Of a DNA stretch of 51,025 nucleotides, positions 8,924-16,529 are shown in pieces; positions within the stretch are counted from its first letter, which is position 1, and every line of letters starts with the position of its first letter. Source of the stretch: Angelakisella massiliensis (GTDB lineage: Bacteria > Bacillota > Clostridia > Oscillospirales > Ruminococcaceae); assembly GCF_900104675.1 (NCBI RefSeq), contig NZ_LT629941.1, forward strand, positions 1-51,025, given 5' to 3'. Under the pieces are notes generated by a model, which saw only the letters and a list, made by a program, of their open reading frames with translations, was not told where the DNA came from and did not search any database. The position numbers were made by a program, and so were the translations under genes.

Positions 8924-9982
8924 TTACTTTTTGCGGATGATCAGCGCGCCGGCAGCGGCAATGGAGACCAGAGCCAGAGCGGAAGCCAGACCCATCACAT
9001 CATTGGCGCCGGTGTCAGGGTTGTAGTTGATGATGGGAGAAGAAGAGGAGGAGCTGGAAGAGCTGCCGGAATCTTCTTCAGATTCAGAGCTGGAGGAAAC
9101 GGATTTCAGCCGCACATCGGAAATGATGTAAGAAGTATTGCTGCTGATCTTGCCGGTCCAGGCATACAGATCCTCATCCCACTTCAGGTTGGAAGAAGTG
9201 AGCTTGCCATTGCTGTAACGATAAATATAAGCGTCTTCGTTATAGTCGGAGTAAACCTCCAGCTCCATGGAGCTGTTTACCCGGAAGTTCAATCCCATGA
9301 TGTCGGCATCAGGATAGGTGCGGAACAAATCGGTGTCCACATCGGTGTCAAAACCGTAGATGTTCTCGTCTCCCTTGTAAGCGCGGCCATAAGCATAAGC
9401 ATAGCCGTCGAAGTCAGCGGTCACCATACCATAGGAATCGCCTTCCCACTCTACATAAAGGGTATCACCATCAGCGATGGGTGGCAGTTCAAAATCAGAA
9501 TCGCGCATCAGGCTGTAAGTTTCCTTCTGATAACCAACCTTCAGCTCGATCTTTTCGCCGCCGCCGTAGGAAAAGGTATCGTTGCGGCCCAGAATCTCAT
9601 GACCGTCCTCACGAATGCTCTTTTTGGACTTTACCGCCAGCTCAGAGATGACTACATTGGGTTTATCGTCATTAGTGATGCCTTCGCCAACATTGTCCTT
9701 CAGGGTGATGACCACTACCTCATCCCCATCATCAAAAGCGATGGATTCAATGAGATCGGATCCCTTGGTGATCCGTTTGGTGGAAATGGTGAAGTTTTCA
9801 CTGGAAAACTCTACATCACTGGGAATACTGGAGTTATCATCCTCGTTTTGAAACTGGTTGTAATCCAGTACAATCGTATCGCCAGGGGAACAAACTTCGC
9901 TGGGAACAGAATCCCATTCCTTTGCGTATGCCATGGTTACCAGCATAGACGCCGCCAACATAGCAGCCAACATCTTTTTCAT
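8924..9982 (-). CDS. Sortase-anchored surface protein (NPDTG motif)
   Basis: A 352-residue exported protein. It has a signal peptide (residues 1-20, MKKMLAAMLAASMLVTMAYA) and an acidic beta-rich body without a domain I recognise. A Ser-rich wall-spanning linker follows at about 297-315. The C-terminal sorting signal has NPDTG at 321-325, a hydrophobic stretch and a terminal RKK. The motif is close to the (S/N)PxTG type used by some clostridial class B sortases, and such a sortase is encoded at 16530-17627. RBS GGAGGAAAG precedes the ATG. Function on the cell surface is unknown. Confidence 0.85.
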   Translation of the reverse strand: MKKMLAAMLAASMLVTMAYAKEWDSVPSEVCSPGDTIVLDYNQFQNEDDNSSIPSDVEFSSENFTISTKRITKGSDLIESIAFDDGDEVVVITLKDNVGEGITNDDKPNVVISELAVKSKKSIREDGHEILGRNDTFSYGGGEKIELKVGYQKETYSLMRDSDFELPPIADGDTLYVEWEGDSYGMVTADFDGYAYAYGRAYKGDENIYGFDTDVDTDLFRTYPDADIMGLNFRVNSSMELEVYSDYNEDAYIYRYSNGKLTSSNLKWDEDLYAWTGKISSNTSYIISDVRLKSVSSSSESEEDSGSSSSSSSSSPIINYNPDTGANDVMGLASALALVSIAAAGALIIRKK

Positions 9983-10059
9983 GTTTCTTTCCTCCGTTAA
10001 AAATTACAGTCGCTGTTGGTGTTCACCTATACTAACGTTTTGCAGGTGTCACTTATTGT

Positions 10060-10088
10060 AGTATATTACAAAATTGTAATTATTTCAA
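10060..10088 (-). promoter_or_regulatory. Promoter with embedded operator for surface protein
   Basis: Read on the minus strand, TTGAAA (10088-10083), a 17-bp spacer and TATACT (10065-10060) form a promoter about 78 bp before the ATG. The inverted repeat ATTACAA-AA-TTGTAAT (10065-10080) fills the spacer between -35 and -10. A repressor bound there would block RNA polymerase, so controlled expression is likely. The regulator is unknown. Confidence 0.75.
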
Positions 10089-10163
10089 TGGGATTTCCCC
10101 AGGCTTAATGGATGAATTCCCAAGTTTTTGTAACTTTTTTATGAATTTATACGCGAATTGCCC

Positions 10164-10739
10164 TTATTGCTCACGGAAAATGAGTTCTTTTTCATTCATA
10201 CTGTCAATAATCGCCAGGGATTCCAGCCGGATTCCCTTTTCCCGCAGCAGCCGGCCACCCTCCTGGAAGCCCTTTTCGATCACAATGCCGCAGCCTGCCA
10301 GCTTTGCGCCGGCTTTGCCCACCACATCGATGAGGCCCATCAGAGCGTTGCCTTTGGCCAGGAAGTCATCCAGAATCAGCACAGTATCCTCAGGCCCCAG
10401 AAAGCGTTTGGACACCATGATCTGATAGGTGGTGCCGTGGGTAAAGGACTCCACCTGAGAGGTATAGATCTCGCCGTCAATATTTTTGGTTTTGGTCTTT
10501 TTGGCAAACAGAGCCGGCACATGGAAGTACTGGGCGGTTACACAGGCAATACCGATGCCGGAAGCTTCAATAGTCAATATTTTGGTTACGCCGCAGTCCC
10601 CGAACAGGCGATAAAATTCCTTGCCGATTTCCTGATACAGTTCCACATCCATCTGGTGATTGAGAAAGCTGTCCACTTTGAGGATATTCCCGGCTTTGAC
10701 AACGCCGTCTTTTTTGATCCGCTCCTCCAGCAGTTTCAT
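10164..10739 (-). CDS. xpt: Xanthine phosphoribosyltransferase
   Basis: A 191-residue type I phosphoribosyltransferase (Bacillus Xpt is 194). It converts xanthine and PRPP to XMP in purine salvage. The PRPP-binding motif VLILDDFLAKGNA lies at about residues 120-132, and the opening MKLLEERIKKDG is typical of Xpt. ATG 10739 is preferred because GGAGGAG lies 8 bp upstream; the longer frame adds six residues only. I looked for a purine riboswitch upstream and saw none of its conserved junction sequence. It is cytosolic and monocistronic as far as can be seen. Confidence 0.94.
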   Translation of the reverse strand: MKLLEERIKKDGVVKAGNILKVDSFLNHQMDVELYQEIGKEFYRLFGDCGVTKILTIEASGIGIACVTAQYFHVPALFAKKTKTKNIDGEIYTSQVESFTHGTTYQIMVSKRFLGPEDTVLILDDFLAKGNALMGLIDVVGKAGAKLAGCGIVIEKGFQEGGRLLREKGIRLESLAIIDSMNEKELIFREQ

Positions 10740-11105
10740 TTTTCCACTCCTCCGCAAAGGTTTGCTGTCTGATTCTTCTGACCCATGGAACGGGCGCCGA
10801 AAGATATTTATACGTTACCACAGACTGGCATAAAAAACAAGAGACTGAGAGGAAAAGAGGCACTCTTTCCTTTTACAAAAGCATTTCACAGTCATGACAC
10901 AATGCCGGTTTTTGGAGTTGCCAAAAATTTTTTGTTCTGATACACTGATTTTGCGATGAGAAGCTTTCGGAAAGGGAAAGTTCTTCATGGTGGGCCGCAG
11001 ATTCTCCGGCTTTTTTGTGCAGAATGAAAAAGTTGATTTTTTTCGGTCCCCAGGTGCGATAAAAGTTCGGTTTCCCACATTAACAAGATGGAGGGAGTTT
11101 TTGAG

Positions 11106-11699
11106 ATGCTGTTGTTTTGCGCGGTTTTGGGCGCTTCTCCAGGGGAGGGATCCGTTCCCCGGTTTCATCTGGATGAAGAGCTGATTCCCCTGATTGGGCA
11201 AGGGGACGGCCAGGCGCTGACCATCTTTTATCATCAAACGGAAAAGGCATTGTATGCCTATCTTCTTTCCATGCTGCGCGATCCTGAGGATACCCAGGAT
11301 GTGATGCAGGACACCTATTTGAAGATCCGCTCCTGTGCCCACCTGTATCAGCCTCAGGGAAAGCCCATGGCATGGATTTTTACCATCGCCCGAAATCTGG
11401 CGCTGATGAAGCTGAGACAGCGGCGCAGGCAGGGAGAATTGCCCCCTGCGGAAGAGCTGGAAAACAGTCTGCGTTTTTCCGTCACCTGTGACCGGGAGGA
11501 TGCTATCGTGCTCCAGGCGGCGTTGGGGCTGCTGGAGGAAACAGAACGGCAGATCGTGCTGCTGTTTGCGGTTTCCGGGATGAAGCATCGGGAAATCGCG
11601 GCACAGCTGGGCCTGCCCCTGTCCACTGTACTTTCCAAGTATCACCGCAGCCTGAAAAAACTGCGCAAGTACCTGGAAGAAAAGGAGGCGCTGTCATGA
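11106..11699 (+). CDS. ECF-type RNA polymerase sigma factor
   Basis: A 197-residue sigma-70 family protein of the extracytoplasmic-function group. Region 2 is seen in YAYLLSMLRDPEDTQDVMQDTYLKI (quoted in part: RDPEDTQDVMQDTYLKI, about residues 60-76), followed by GKPMAWIFTIARNLALMKLR. Region 4 is the helix-turn-helix HREIAAQLGLPLSTVLSKYHRSLKKLR near the C-terminus. ATG 11106 is chosen because GGAGGGA lies about 9 bp upstream; the ATG at 11088 itself overlaps that site. The stop overlaps the start of the next gene by 4 bp (ATGA), so sigma factor and membrane regulator are translationally coupled. It presumably directs its own operon and perhaps the second RsgI-like gene. Confidence 0.9.
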   Translation: MLLFCAVLGASPGEGSVPRFHLDEELIPLIGQGDGQALTIFYHQTEKALYAYLLSMLRDPEDTQDVMQDTYLKIRSCAHLYQPQGKPMAWIFTIARNLALMKLRQRRRQGELPPAEELENSLRFSVTCDREDAIVLQAALGLLEETERQIVLLFAVSGMKHREIAAQLGLPLSTVLSKYHRSLKKLRKYLEEKEALS

Positions 11700-12907
11700 A
11701 AAGAAAATCCCGCAAGCAGCTGCTCCGTTCTCTGAACCGGGCCGTGGAGGCACAAATGCCGGATTTGCTGGAGCAGATCTCCAGTGCCCCGGTGCGGAAG
11801 ATGGAGGAAATGGATTTCATTACCGCCCAGCCTGCTTCCCCAGACAGAAAAAGAAACAGTTGGATTCCCCGGATGGCGGCAGTATGCTGTATGCTGCTGC
11901 TGACCTTGGCGGGGGGATGGTTTTGGCAGACGCGCCTGCCTTACAGCCTGGTGGATCTGGATGTCAATCCCAGTATTCAGCTGACAGCCAGCAGATCAGA
12001 CCGTATTTTGAAGGCAGAGGCTTTTAACAGCCAGGCCCAGGAAGTCCTGGGAGAGATGGACCTGAGAGGGGTTCCCTTGGATGTAGGAGTCAACGCCATT
12101 ATCGGTTCTATGGTGACCCAGGGCTACCTTAATGAGCAGCATAGTACCGTCCTGGTAACCGTGCAGAGCTCCAACCAGCAAAAAGCAGTGGAAATGACCG
12201 CCTCTCTCGCAGGTGAAATCAGCCAGCAGCTGACTACAGCCGGGCTGACACCCAAGGTATTGTCTCACGCTTCCCCTTTGGAGGAAAAATCTCAGGGGGC
12301 AGCGGTCCAGGGAATTTCTCCCGGCAGAGTGGCGCTGATCGAACACATTCTGGCACAGAAGCCGGAAGCAGACCGTGAGACCCTTTATCAAATGTCGGTG
12401 GATCAGCTGCTGGGATATTGTTACAGCAACCATTTGGACTTATCCGATTTTACCTCTGATGATCCTGATGATGAATGGGATGATTGGTACGACGATTGGG
12501 ACCAGGAGCAGGACGACGAAGACGATTGGGACCAGGAGCAGGACGACGAAGACGATTGGGACCAGGAGCAGGACGACGAAGATGATTGGGACCACCAAGA
12601 GGAGGATGATGACCAGGGCGACCAGGACGACGGGGATGATGATAGAGACGAGGACGACCAGGACAACCAGGACGATCGGGATGACCAGGAAAATGACCAT
12701 GACCAGGATGACCGGGACGATGGGGATGACCAAGAAAATAAGGATGACCGGGACGAACGGGATGATCAGGAAGAAGAGGACGACCGGGAAGACAGGGACG
12801 ACGATGAAGATGACCGGGATAACCGGGACGACAGAAACGATGAGGATGATGAAGACGACCAGGATGATGAGTCAGATGGGGATGACCGGGATGATGAGCA
12901 TGACTGA
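11696..12907 (+). CDS. RsgI-like membrane anti-sigma factor with Asp-rich tail
   Basis: A 403-residue membrane protein. Residues 1-56 are cytosolic and positively charged, and are the likely sigma-binding part. A membrane segment lies at about 57-77. The extracellular domain opens with VDLDVNPSIQL, as in RsgI proteins, whose extracellular domain cuts itself between Asn and Pro (here Asn91-Pro92). From about residue 255 to the end the protein is almost entirely Asp/Glu with some Gln, Trp and Arg, including three copies of DWDQEQDDED. It probably holds the ECF sigma factor at the membrane until a surface signal triggers proteolysis. The tail is low-complexity and may bind cations or the wall; that is inference. 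Confidence 0.82.
   Translation: MKRKSRKQLLRSLNRAVEAQMPDLLEQISSAPVRKMEEMDFITAQPASPDRKRNSWIPRMAAVCCMLLLTLAGGWFWQTRLPYSLVDLDVNPSIQLTASRSDRILKAEAFNSQAQEVLGEMDLRGVPLDVGVNAIIGSMVTQGYLNEQHSTVLVTVQSSNQQKAVEMTASLAGEISQQLTTAGLTPKVLSHASPLEEKSQGAAVQGISPGRVALIEHILAQKPEADRETLYQMSVDQLLGYCYSNHLDLSDFTSDDPDDEWDDWYDDWDQEQDDEDDWDQEQDDEDDWDQEQDDEDDWDHQEEDDDQGDQDDGDDDRDEDDQDNQDDRDDQENDHDQDDRDDGDDQENKDDRDERDDQEEEDDREDRDDDEDDRDNRDDRNDEDDEDDQDDESDGDDRDDEHD
12494..12590 (+). repeat. 30-bp tandem repeat in acidic tail
   Basis: A 30-bp unit encoding DWDQEQDDED starts at 12494, 12524 and 12554, with a partial fourth from 12584. The copies are almost identical at the DNA level, which suggests recent expansion. Confidence 0.9.
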
Positions 12908-12941
12908 CAGATAAGAGGTTAAAAGCAAATACAGGTTTCAG

Positions 12942-12982
12942 GGCGCGGGGAAAGTGTGTGTGTTCTCCGCGCCTTTGCTTTT
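12942..12982 (+). terminator. Probable terminator after RsgI-like gene
   Basis: GGCGCGGGGAA (12942-12952) pairs with TTCTCCGCGCC (12963-12973), followed by TTTGCTTTT. An outer AAAAGCAAA/TTTGCTTTT pairing can extend the stem. Confidence 0.7.
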
Positions 12983-13351
12983 GGTGAAGGATGATAGAAA
13001 CCCCTGATGAATAAAAAGCCGTATGAGATTTGAAAGAAGAATATTTTGTCTGTCTGTTCTTTTGGGCGATGCTTCACAAAGGACGACAGGAATGGTTTGT
13101 ACGGAAGGCAAGAGACTTCCCCACGGAAGAAGATGCCATCCCTCTGACCAGTAAGAAAAGAACTTTGGGTTAATCCTGCTGAACAAAGAGCGGAAAATGG
13201 GCCGTGGAACGGAATTTCACAAAATCGAAAAAATTTTTGCGGGGCCTGCAATAAAAATCCCATCCCCGGCATTATGGTTATGAAAGGCAAAACCGGTTTC
13301 GCACACAGCGCCCATTGGGCAAGAATAATAACAACAGACAGGAGAATGATT
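12983..13351. other. Gene-free stretch before second RsgI-like gene
   Basis: Mostly AT-rich intergenic DNA. A GGAAC element at about 13204, the usual core of ECF -35 sites, occurs upstream of the next gene, but I cannot define a matching -10. Reading frames here are shadows. Confidence 0.4.
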
Positions 13352-14317
13352 ATGAATTTGCTGAAGAAACACACTGCTCTCTGGCTGCTTTCCCTGCTGA
13401 CACTGATTGCTGTTTCGGCAGCGCTGCTGCTGGCTCCCGCCCACTATCTGGCCATTGATGTCAACCCCAGTATTGAGCTGGAAACCAATTGGCTCAACCG
13501 GGTGACCAAGGTTACCGCAGCCAACGCTGACGCCCGCAAGATGCTGGACGGCGTGGACCTCACGGGAGAGACGCTGGAAGACGCGGTGGAAAAAATTATG
13601 AACCTGCTGATGAAAAGCGGTTATATCACCGGCGGAACGGATAATAAGGTGCTGGTGACGGTGGACGACGGGTATGCGGACAGCCAGGCGGTACGGCAGG
13701 TGAATCAGACCATTGCCCAGCTGCTCAAAAGCAAGCAGATCGAGGCGCAGATCCTCAATAACCAGGTGTCGGATCTGAAAAAGCTGCAGACCGAAGCGGA
13801 AAAGTATCATATCTCCGCTGGTAAATATGAGCTGATCCAGCAAATGATGAAGGACGATGACAGCCTGAGCCTGGAACAGCTGGCAAGCCTTCGGGTATCA
13901 GATCTGACAGCTTTCGCTGTCCAGAAGGATATCAAATTGAATCGTGTACTGGGTCAATTTGAAGACGCTGTGGAAAATACATTGGATCGCTGCAATGACA
14001 GCAATGATAATCAGCATAGTAACAACTGGTACGATGATGATCGTTATGATGACCGGTACGACGATGACCGTTATGAGGACGATGACGACGACCGGTACGA
14101 CGATGACCGTTATGAGGACGATGACGACGACCGGTACGACGATGACCGTTATGAGGACGATGACGACGACCGGTACGACGATGACCGTTATGAGGACGAT
14201 GACGACGACCGGTACGACGATGACCGCTATGAGGACGATGACGACGACCGGTACGACGATGACCGCTATGAGAAGGATGATGATGACCGGTATGACGATG
14301 ATCGTTGGGATGATTGA
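13352..14317 (+). CDS. RsgI-like membrane protein without anti-sigma segment, with 13-residue repeats
   Basis: A 321-residue protein. Only six residues precede the membrane segment (about 7-28), so the cytosolic sigma-binding part of RsgI is absent. The extracellular domain has the same core as the preceding protein, IDVNPSIEL, with the Asn-Pro pair at 38-39. The C-terminal third (about 226-321) consists of Asp, Arg and Tyr with tandem copies of DDDDDRYDDDRYE. ATG 13352 is chosen because GGAG lies 7 bp upstream; an ATG at 13346 is too close. It looks like a paralogue of the anti-sigma factor that kept only the outside part. It might be a target of the sigma factor, a decoy, or a structural acidic surface protein. 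Confidence 0.75.
   Translation: MNLLKKHTALWLLSLLTLIAVSAALLLAPAHYLAIDVNPSIELETNWLNRVTKVTAANADARKMLDGVDLTGETLEDAVEKIMNLLMKSGYITGGTDNKVLVTVDDGYADSQAVRQVNQTIAQLLKSKQIEAQILNNQVSDLKKLQTEAEKYHISAGKYELIQQMMKDDDSLSLEQLASLRVSDLTAFAVQKDIKLNRVLGQFEDAVENTLDRCNDSNDNQHSNNWYDDDRYDDRYDDDRYEDDDDDRYDDDRYEDDDDDRYDDDRYEDDDDDRYDDDRYEDDDDDRYDDDRYEDDDDDRYDDDRYEKDDDDRYDDDRWDD
14051..14316 (+). repeat. 39-bp tandem repeat array
   Basis: Units of 39 bp start at 14051, 14090, 14129, 14168, 14207 and 14246, with a partial seventh at 14285. Each begins GACCGGTACGACGATGACCG. The first four are essentially identical; later ones differ by silent T-to-C changes and one Glu-Asp to Glu-Lys change. The array stays in frame. Confidence 0.95.
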
Positions 14318-14375
14318 CCATTGTTCCATACAGCGAGGCTAAAGTATTAAAAAAGAGGTCATGCTCTTTGACAAA

Positions 14376-14426
14376 AGCCGGTTCAGGAAATGCAGGCAAA
14401 AAATCCTGAACCGGCTGATTTTTTTG
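14376..14426 (+). terminator. Terminator after second RsgI-like gene
   Basis: AGCCGGTTCAGGA (14376-14388) pairs with TCCTGAACCGGCT (14404-14416), followed by GATTTTTTT. It is a strong intrinsic terminator. Confidence 0.93.
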
Positions 14427-14740
14427 TTGGATATATATCCCGGCAAAGAGGCAGACAGCTTGACGCCCTTTTTGACCATGCAAGAGGGCTTGCCCGCCTG
14501 TGAATAAGGCGCAGGATGATTTTTTCACCAGATATGTACCGGCGGTGTACTTGGCTTTAATTCATCTTTGGCTATTGAGCAGGGTGACGGTCAGAAGTTT
14601 TTGCTACAGAGAATCATCTTCCTGGTGAAAGATGCCGGATCATCGTTTGGGAACATTGAAACAGAAAAAGTCCGGGAGCAGACGAAAACTGTTCCCGGAC
14701 TTTTGAAATAAAAGGACTACCCACAGAATCACTCTGAAAG
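14427..14740. other. Gene-free stretch with one hairpin
   Basis: No gene is seen. AAAAGTCCGGGA (14665-14677 region) pairs with TTCCCGGACTTTT (about 14692-14704), a second terminator-like hairpin. Confidence 0.5.
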
Positions 14741-14778
14741 CAAAAAAAGAACCTGGAGCAATTTTACTCCAGGTTCTG
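14741..14778 (-). terminator. Terminator of tRNA-Thr/tRNA-Tyr transcript
   Basis: On the minus strand AGAACCTGGAG and CTCCAGGTTCT form an 11-bp stem followed by TTTTTTT (plus-strand A run 14742-14748). It lies just after tRNA-Tyr. Confidence 0.92.
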
Positions 14779-14785
14779 CAGATGG

Positions 14786-14866
14786 TGGGAGAGAATGGAT
14801 TCGAACCATTGAAGCCGAAGCAACAGATTTACAGTCTGCCCCCTTTGACCACTCGGGAACTCTCCC
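14786..14866 (-). tRNA. tRNA-Tyr (GTA)
   Basis: Read on the minus strand it begins GGGAGAGTTCCCGAGTGG. The anticodon loop reads CTGTAAA (GTA), a long class II variable arm follows, and the T-arm is GGTTCGAATCC. CCA is encoded (14785-14783). The length of 81 nt plus CCA fits bacterial tRNA-Tyr. Confidence 0.96.
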
Positions 14867-14891
14867 ATATGATAGCTTTTGATGTTGGTGG

Positions 14892-14964
14892 AGCTGGTGG
14901 ACGGATTCGAACCCCCGACCTGCTGATTACAAATCAGCTGCTCTACCAGCTGAGCTACACCAGC
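14892..14964 (-). tRNA. tRNA-Thr (TGT)
   Basis: On the minus strand the gene starts GCTGGTGTAGCTCAGCTGG. The anticodon loop contains TTTGTAA (anticodon TGT), and the T-arm is GGTTCGAATCC. The acceptor GCTGGTG pairs with CACCAGC, and CCA is encoded (14891-14889). It is transcribed ahead of tRNA-Tyr. Confidence 0.96.
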
Positions 14965-14988
14965 GAATCTACTGTATCGCGCTAGAAC

Positions 14989-15017
14989 AATATACCATAA
15001 GGCAGAAAGAATGTCAA
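14989..15017 (-). promoter_or_regulatory. Promoter of tRNA-Thr/tRNA-Tyr
   Basis: Minus-strand TTGACA (15017-15012), 17-bp spacer and TATATT (14994-14989), placed 25 bp before the tRNA-Thr 5' end. Confidence 0.92.
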
Positions 15018-15274
15018 GCGTTTTTTCTTTTTTATTTGAGAAAAAAACTGTTCCTTTTCCACCAAAATTTTCCCGCCCAGGTAGATTCCGCCGCTGTGCT
15101 GTGTTATAGTGATAACAGACCTGTGGCGCAGGGAATTTTGATGAAAAGCGGGAGATTTTTTACAGGCAGGACAGCAAAAGACAGTGTGCGCGGCAGGTGG
15201 ATTTGCAGCAAACCGGAAATGTGTAAGGCGTCAGTTTCCCCACAGGAGAAGGGGGACAGAAAGGAGCCATTGAA

Positions 15275-16309
15275 ATGAAAAAAGAACTGTTTGGATATAC
15301 GGCCGCAGGAGAAGCGGTAGAGCGGATCTGGCTGGAAGGGGAAGGCATCCGCTGTGGGGTGCTCACCTATGGAGGAGCCTTGGCAGCGCTGGAGGTGCCT
15401 GATCGTGAAGGACACCCAACCGATGTGGTGCTGGGTTTTGATACCGTGGAGGACTACCAGAAGCAGGACAAGTATATCGGCGCGCTCATCGGCCGGTACG
15501 CCAACCGCATTGGGGGAAGCCGCTTCAGATTGGGCAATGAGACATATCCCCTTTATGCCAACGACGGCCCCAATCATCTCCATGGAGGCAAGGTGGGCTT
15601 TGATAAGAAAATCTGGCAGGCCCAGGAGCTTCCCGATGGCATTTCCCTTTCCCTCCACAGCCCTCACATGGAGGAGGGGTATCCCGGCGAACTGGATGTG
15701 ACAGTCTCCTATACCTTACAGCCAGGCCAGCTGACCATCCATTATCAGGCCCGTACCGACCGGGAAACAGTTTGCAATCTTACCAATCACAGCTATTTCA
15801 ACTTGGGCGGACAGGGGTCCCAGGCAGTCCTGGACCATCAGCTCCAGCTGTTTGCTTCCGCTTATACTCCCGCAGACCCTGAAAGTATTCCCACCGGAGA
15901 AATCGCTCCGGTAGAAGGCACCCCCATGGACTTCCGCCGTCCCACCGCCATCGGCGCAAGGATCGACCAGGATTTTGCCCCCCTGCGGTACGCCTCCGGC
16001 TATGACCACAATTGGATCATCGATGGTCCCCAGGGAACACTGCGGCCATTTGCGCGGGTCTGGTGCCCCCGGACGGGTATTTTGCTGGAGGGAAGCACCA
16101 CTTTGCCGGGGGTACAGCTGTATACCGGGAATTTTCTGGAAGGAGGTCCCGCAGGAAAAGGGGGAGCGGTTTACCACAATCGTGACGCCTTCTGCCTGGA
16201 GACCCAGTTCTTCCCCGATGCCCCCAATCATGAAAACTTCCCGTCCCCGGTGCTGCGTCCCGGAGAGGTGTGGGATCACACCACTATTTTCCGCTTTTCA
16301 GTGGAATAA
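15275..16309 (+). CDS. galM: Aldose 1-epimerase (galactose mutarotase)
   Basis: A 344-residue cytosolic enzyme that interconverts alpha and beta anomers of aldoses such as galactose. Catalytic landmarks are visible: His103 in NHLHGG, His172 in LTNHSYFNLGG, GYDHNW near residue 247, and the base Glu309 in FCLETQFFPDAPNH. AAAGGAG lies 8 bp before ATG 15275. No other galactose gene adjoins it, so it probably serves general hexose use. Confidence 0.94.
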   Translation: MKKELFGYTAAGEAVERIWLEGEGIRCGVLTYGGALAALEVPDREGHPTDVVLGFDTVEDYQKQDKYIGALIGRYANRIGGSRFRLGNETYPLYANDGPNHLHGGKVGFDKKIWQAQELPDGISLSLHSPHMEEGYPGELDVTVSYTLQPGQLTIHYQARTDRETVCNLTNHSYFNLGGQGSQAVLDHQLQLFASAYTPADPESIPTGEIAPVEGTPMDFRRPTAIGARIDQDFAPLRYASGYDHNWIIDGPQGTLRPFARVWCPRTGILLEGSTTLPGVQLYTGNFLEGGPAGKGGAVYHNRDAFCLETQFFPDAPNHENFPSPVLRPGEVWDHTTIFRFSVE

Positions 16310-16449
16310 CCCCTTTTCATAGGAGGATTTCCCACAGCTAAGGAACGATTGAATACCCCTATAGGGGACCTCTGTGAGAACAGTGAACCGGAAAACGCCA
16401 TATTTCTTTGGCTGCAATTTATTGCAAAACAGATTTTGAGAATATCAAG

Positions 16450-16484
16450 GGAGCCGCTCTGAAATCAACATTCAGAACGGCTCC
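16450..16484. terminator. Bidirectional terminator between galM and sortase
   Basis: GGAGCCGCTCTGAA (16450-16463) pairs with TTCAGAACGGCTCC (16471-16484). On the plus strand it is followed by TGATGCTTTTT; on the minus strand it lies 46 bp beyond the sortase stop. Confidence 0.75.
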
Positions 16485-16529
16485 TGATGCTTTTTCGTAT
16501 CTTTTTATGAAAGGATGGACAGGAAACGA

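Noticed and set aside
10758..11090. Purine riboswitch upstream of xpt
   Set aside because: The conserved junction sequences of the purine aptamer are absent.
12421..12914. Long open frames antisense to and shifted from the Asp-rich tail, similarly at 13898-14528
   Set aside because: They are low-complexity products of the GA-rich repeats, lack ribosome binding sites and mirror the repeat unit.
13200..13230. ECF promoter (GGAAC at about 13204) before the second RsgI-like gene
   Set aside because: No matching -10 or shared motif with the sigma gene's own upstream region could be shown.
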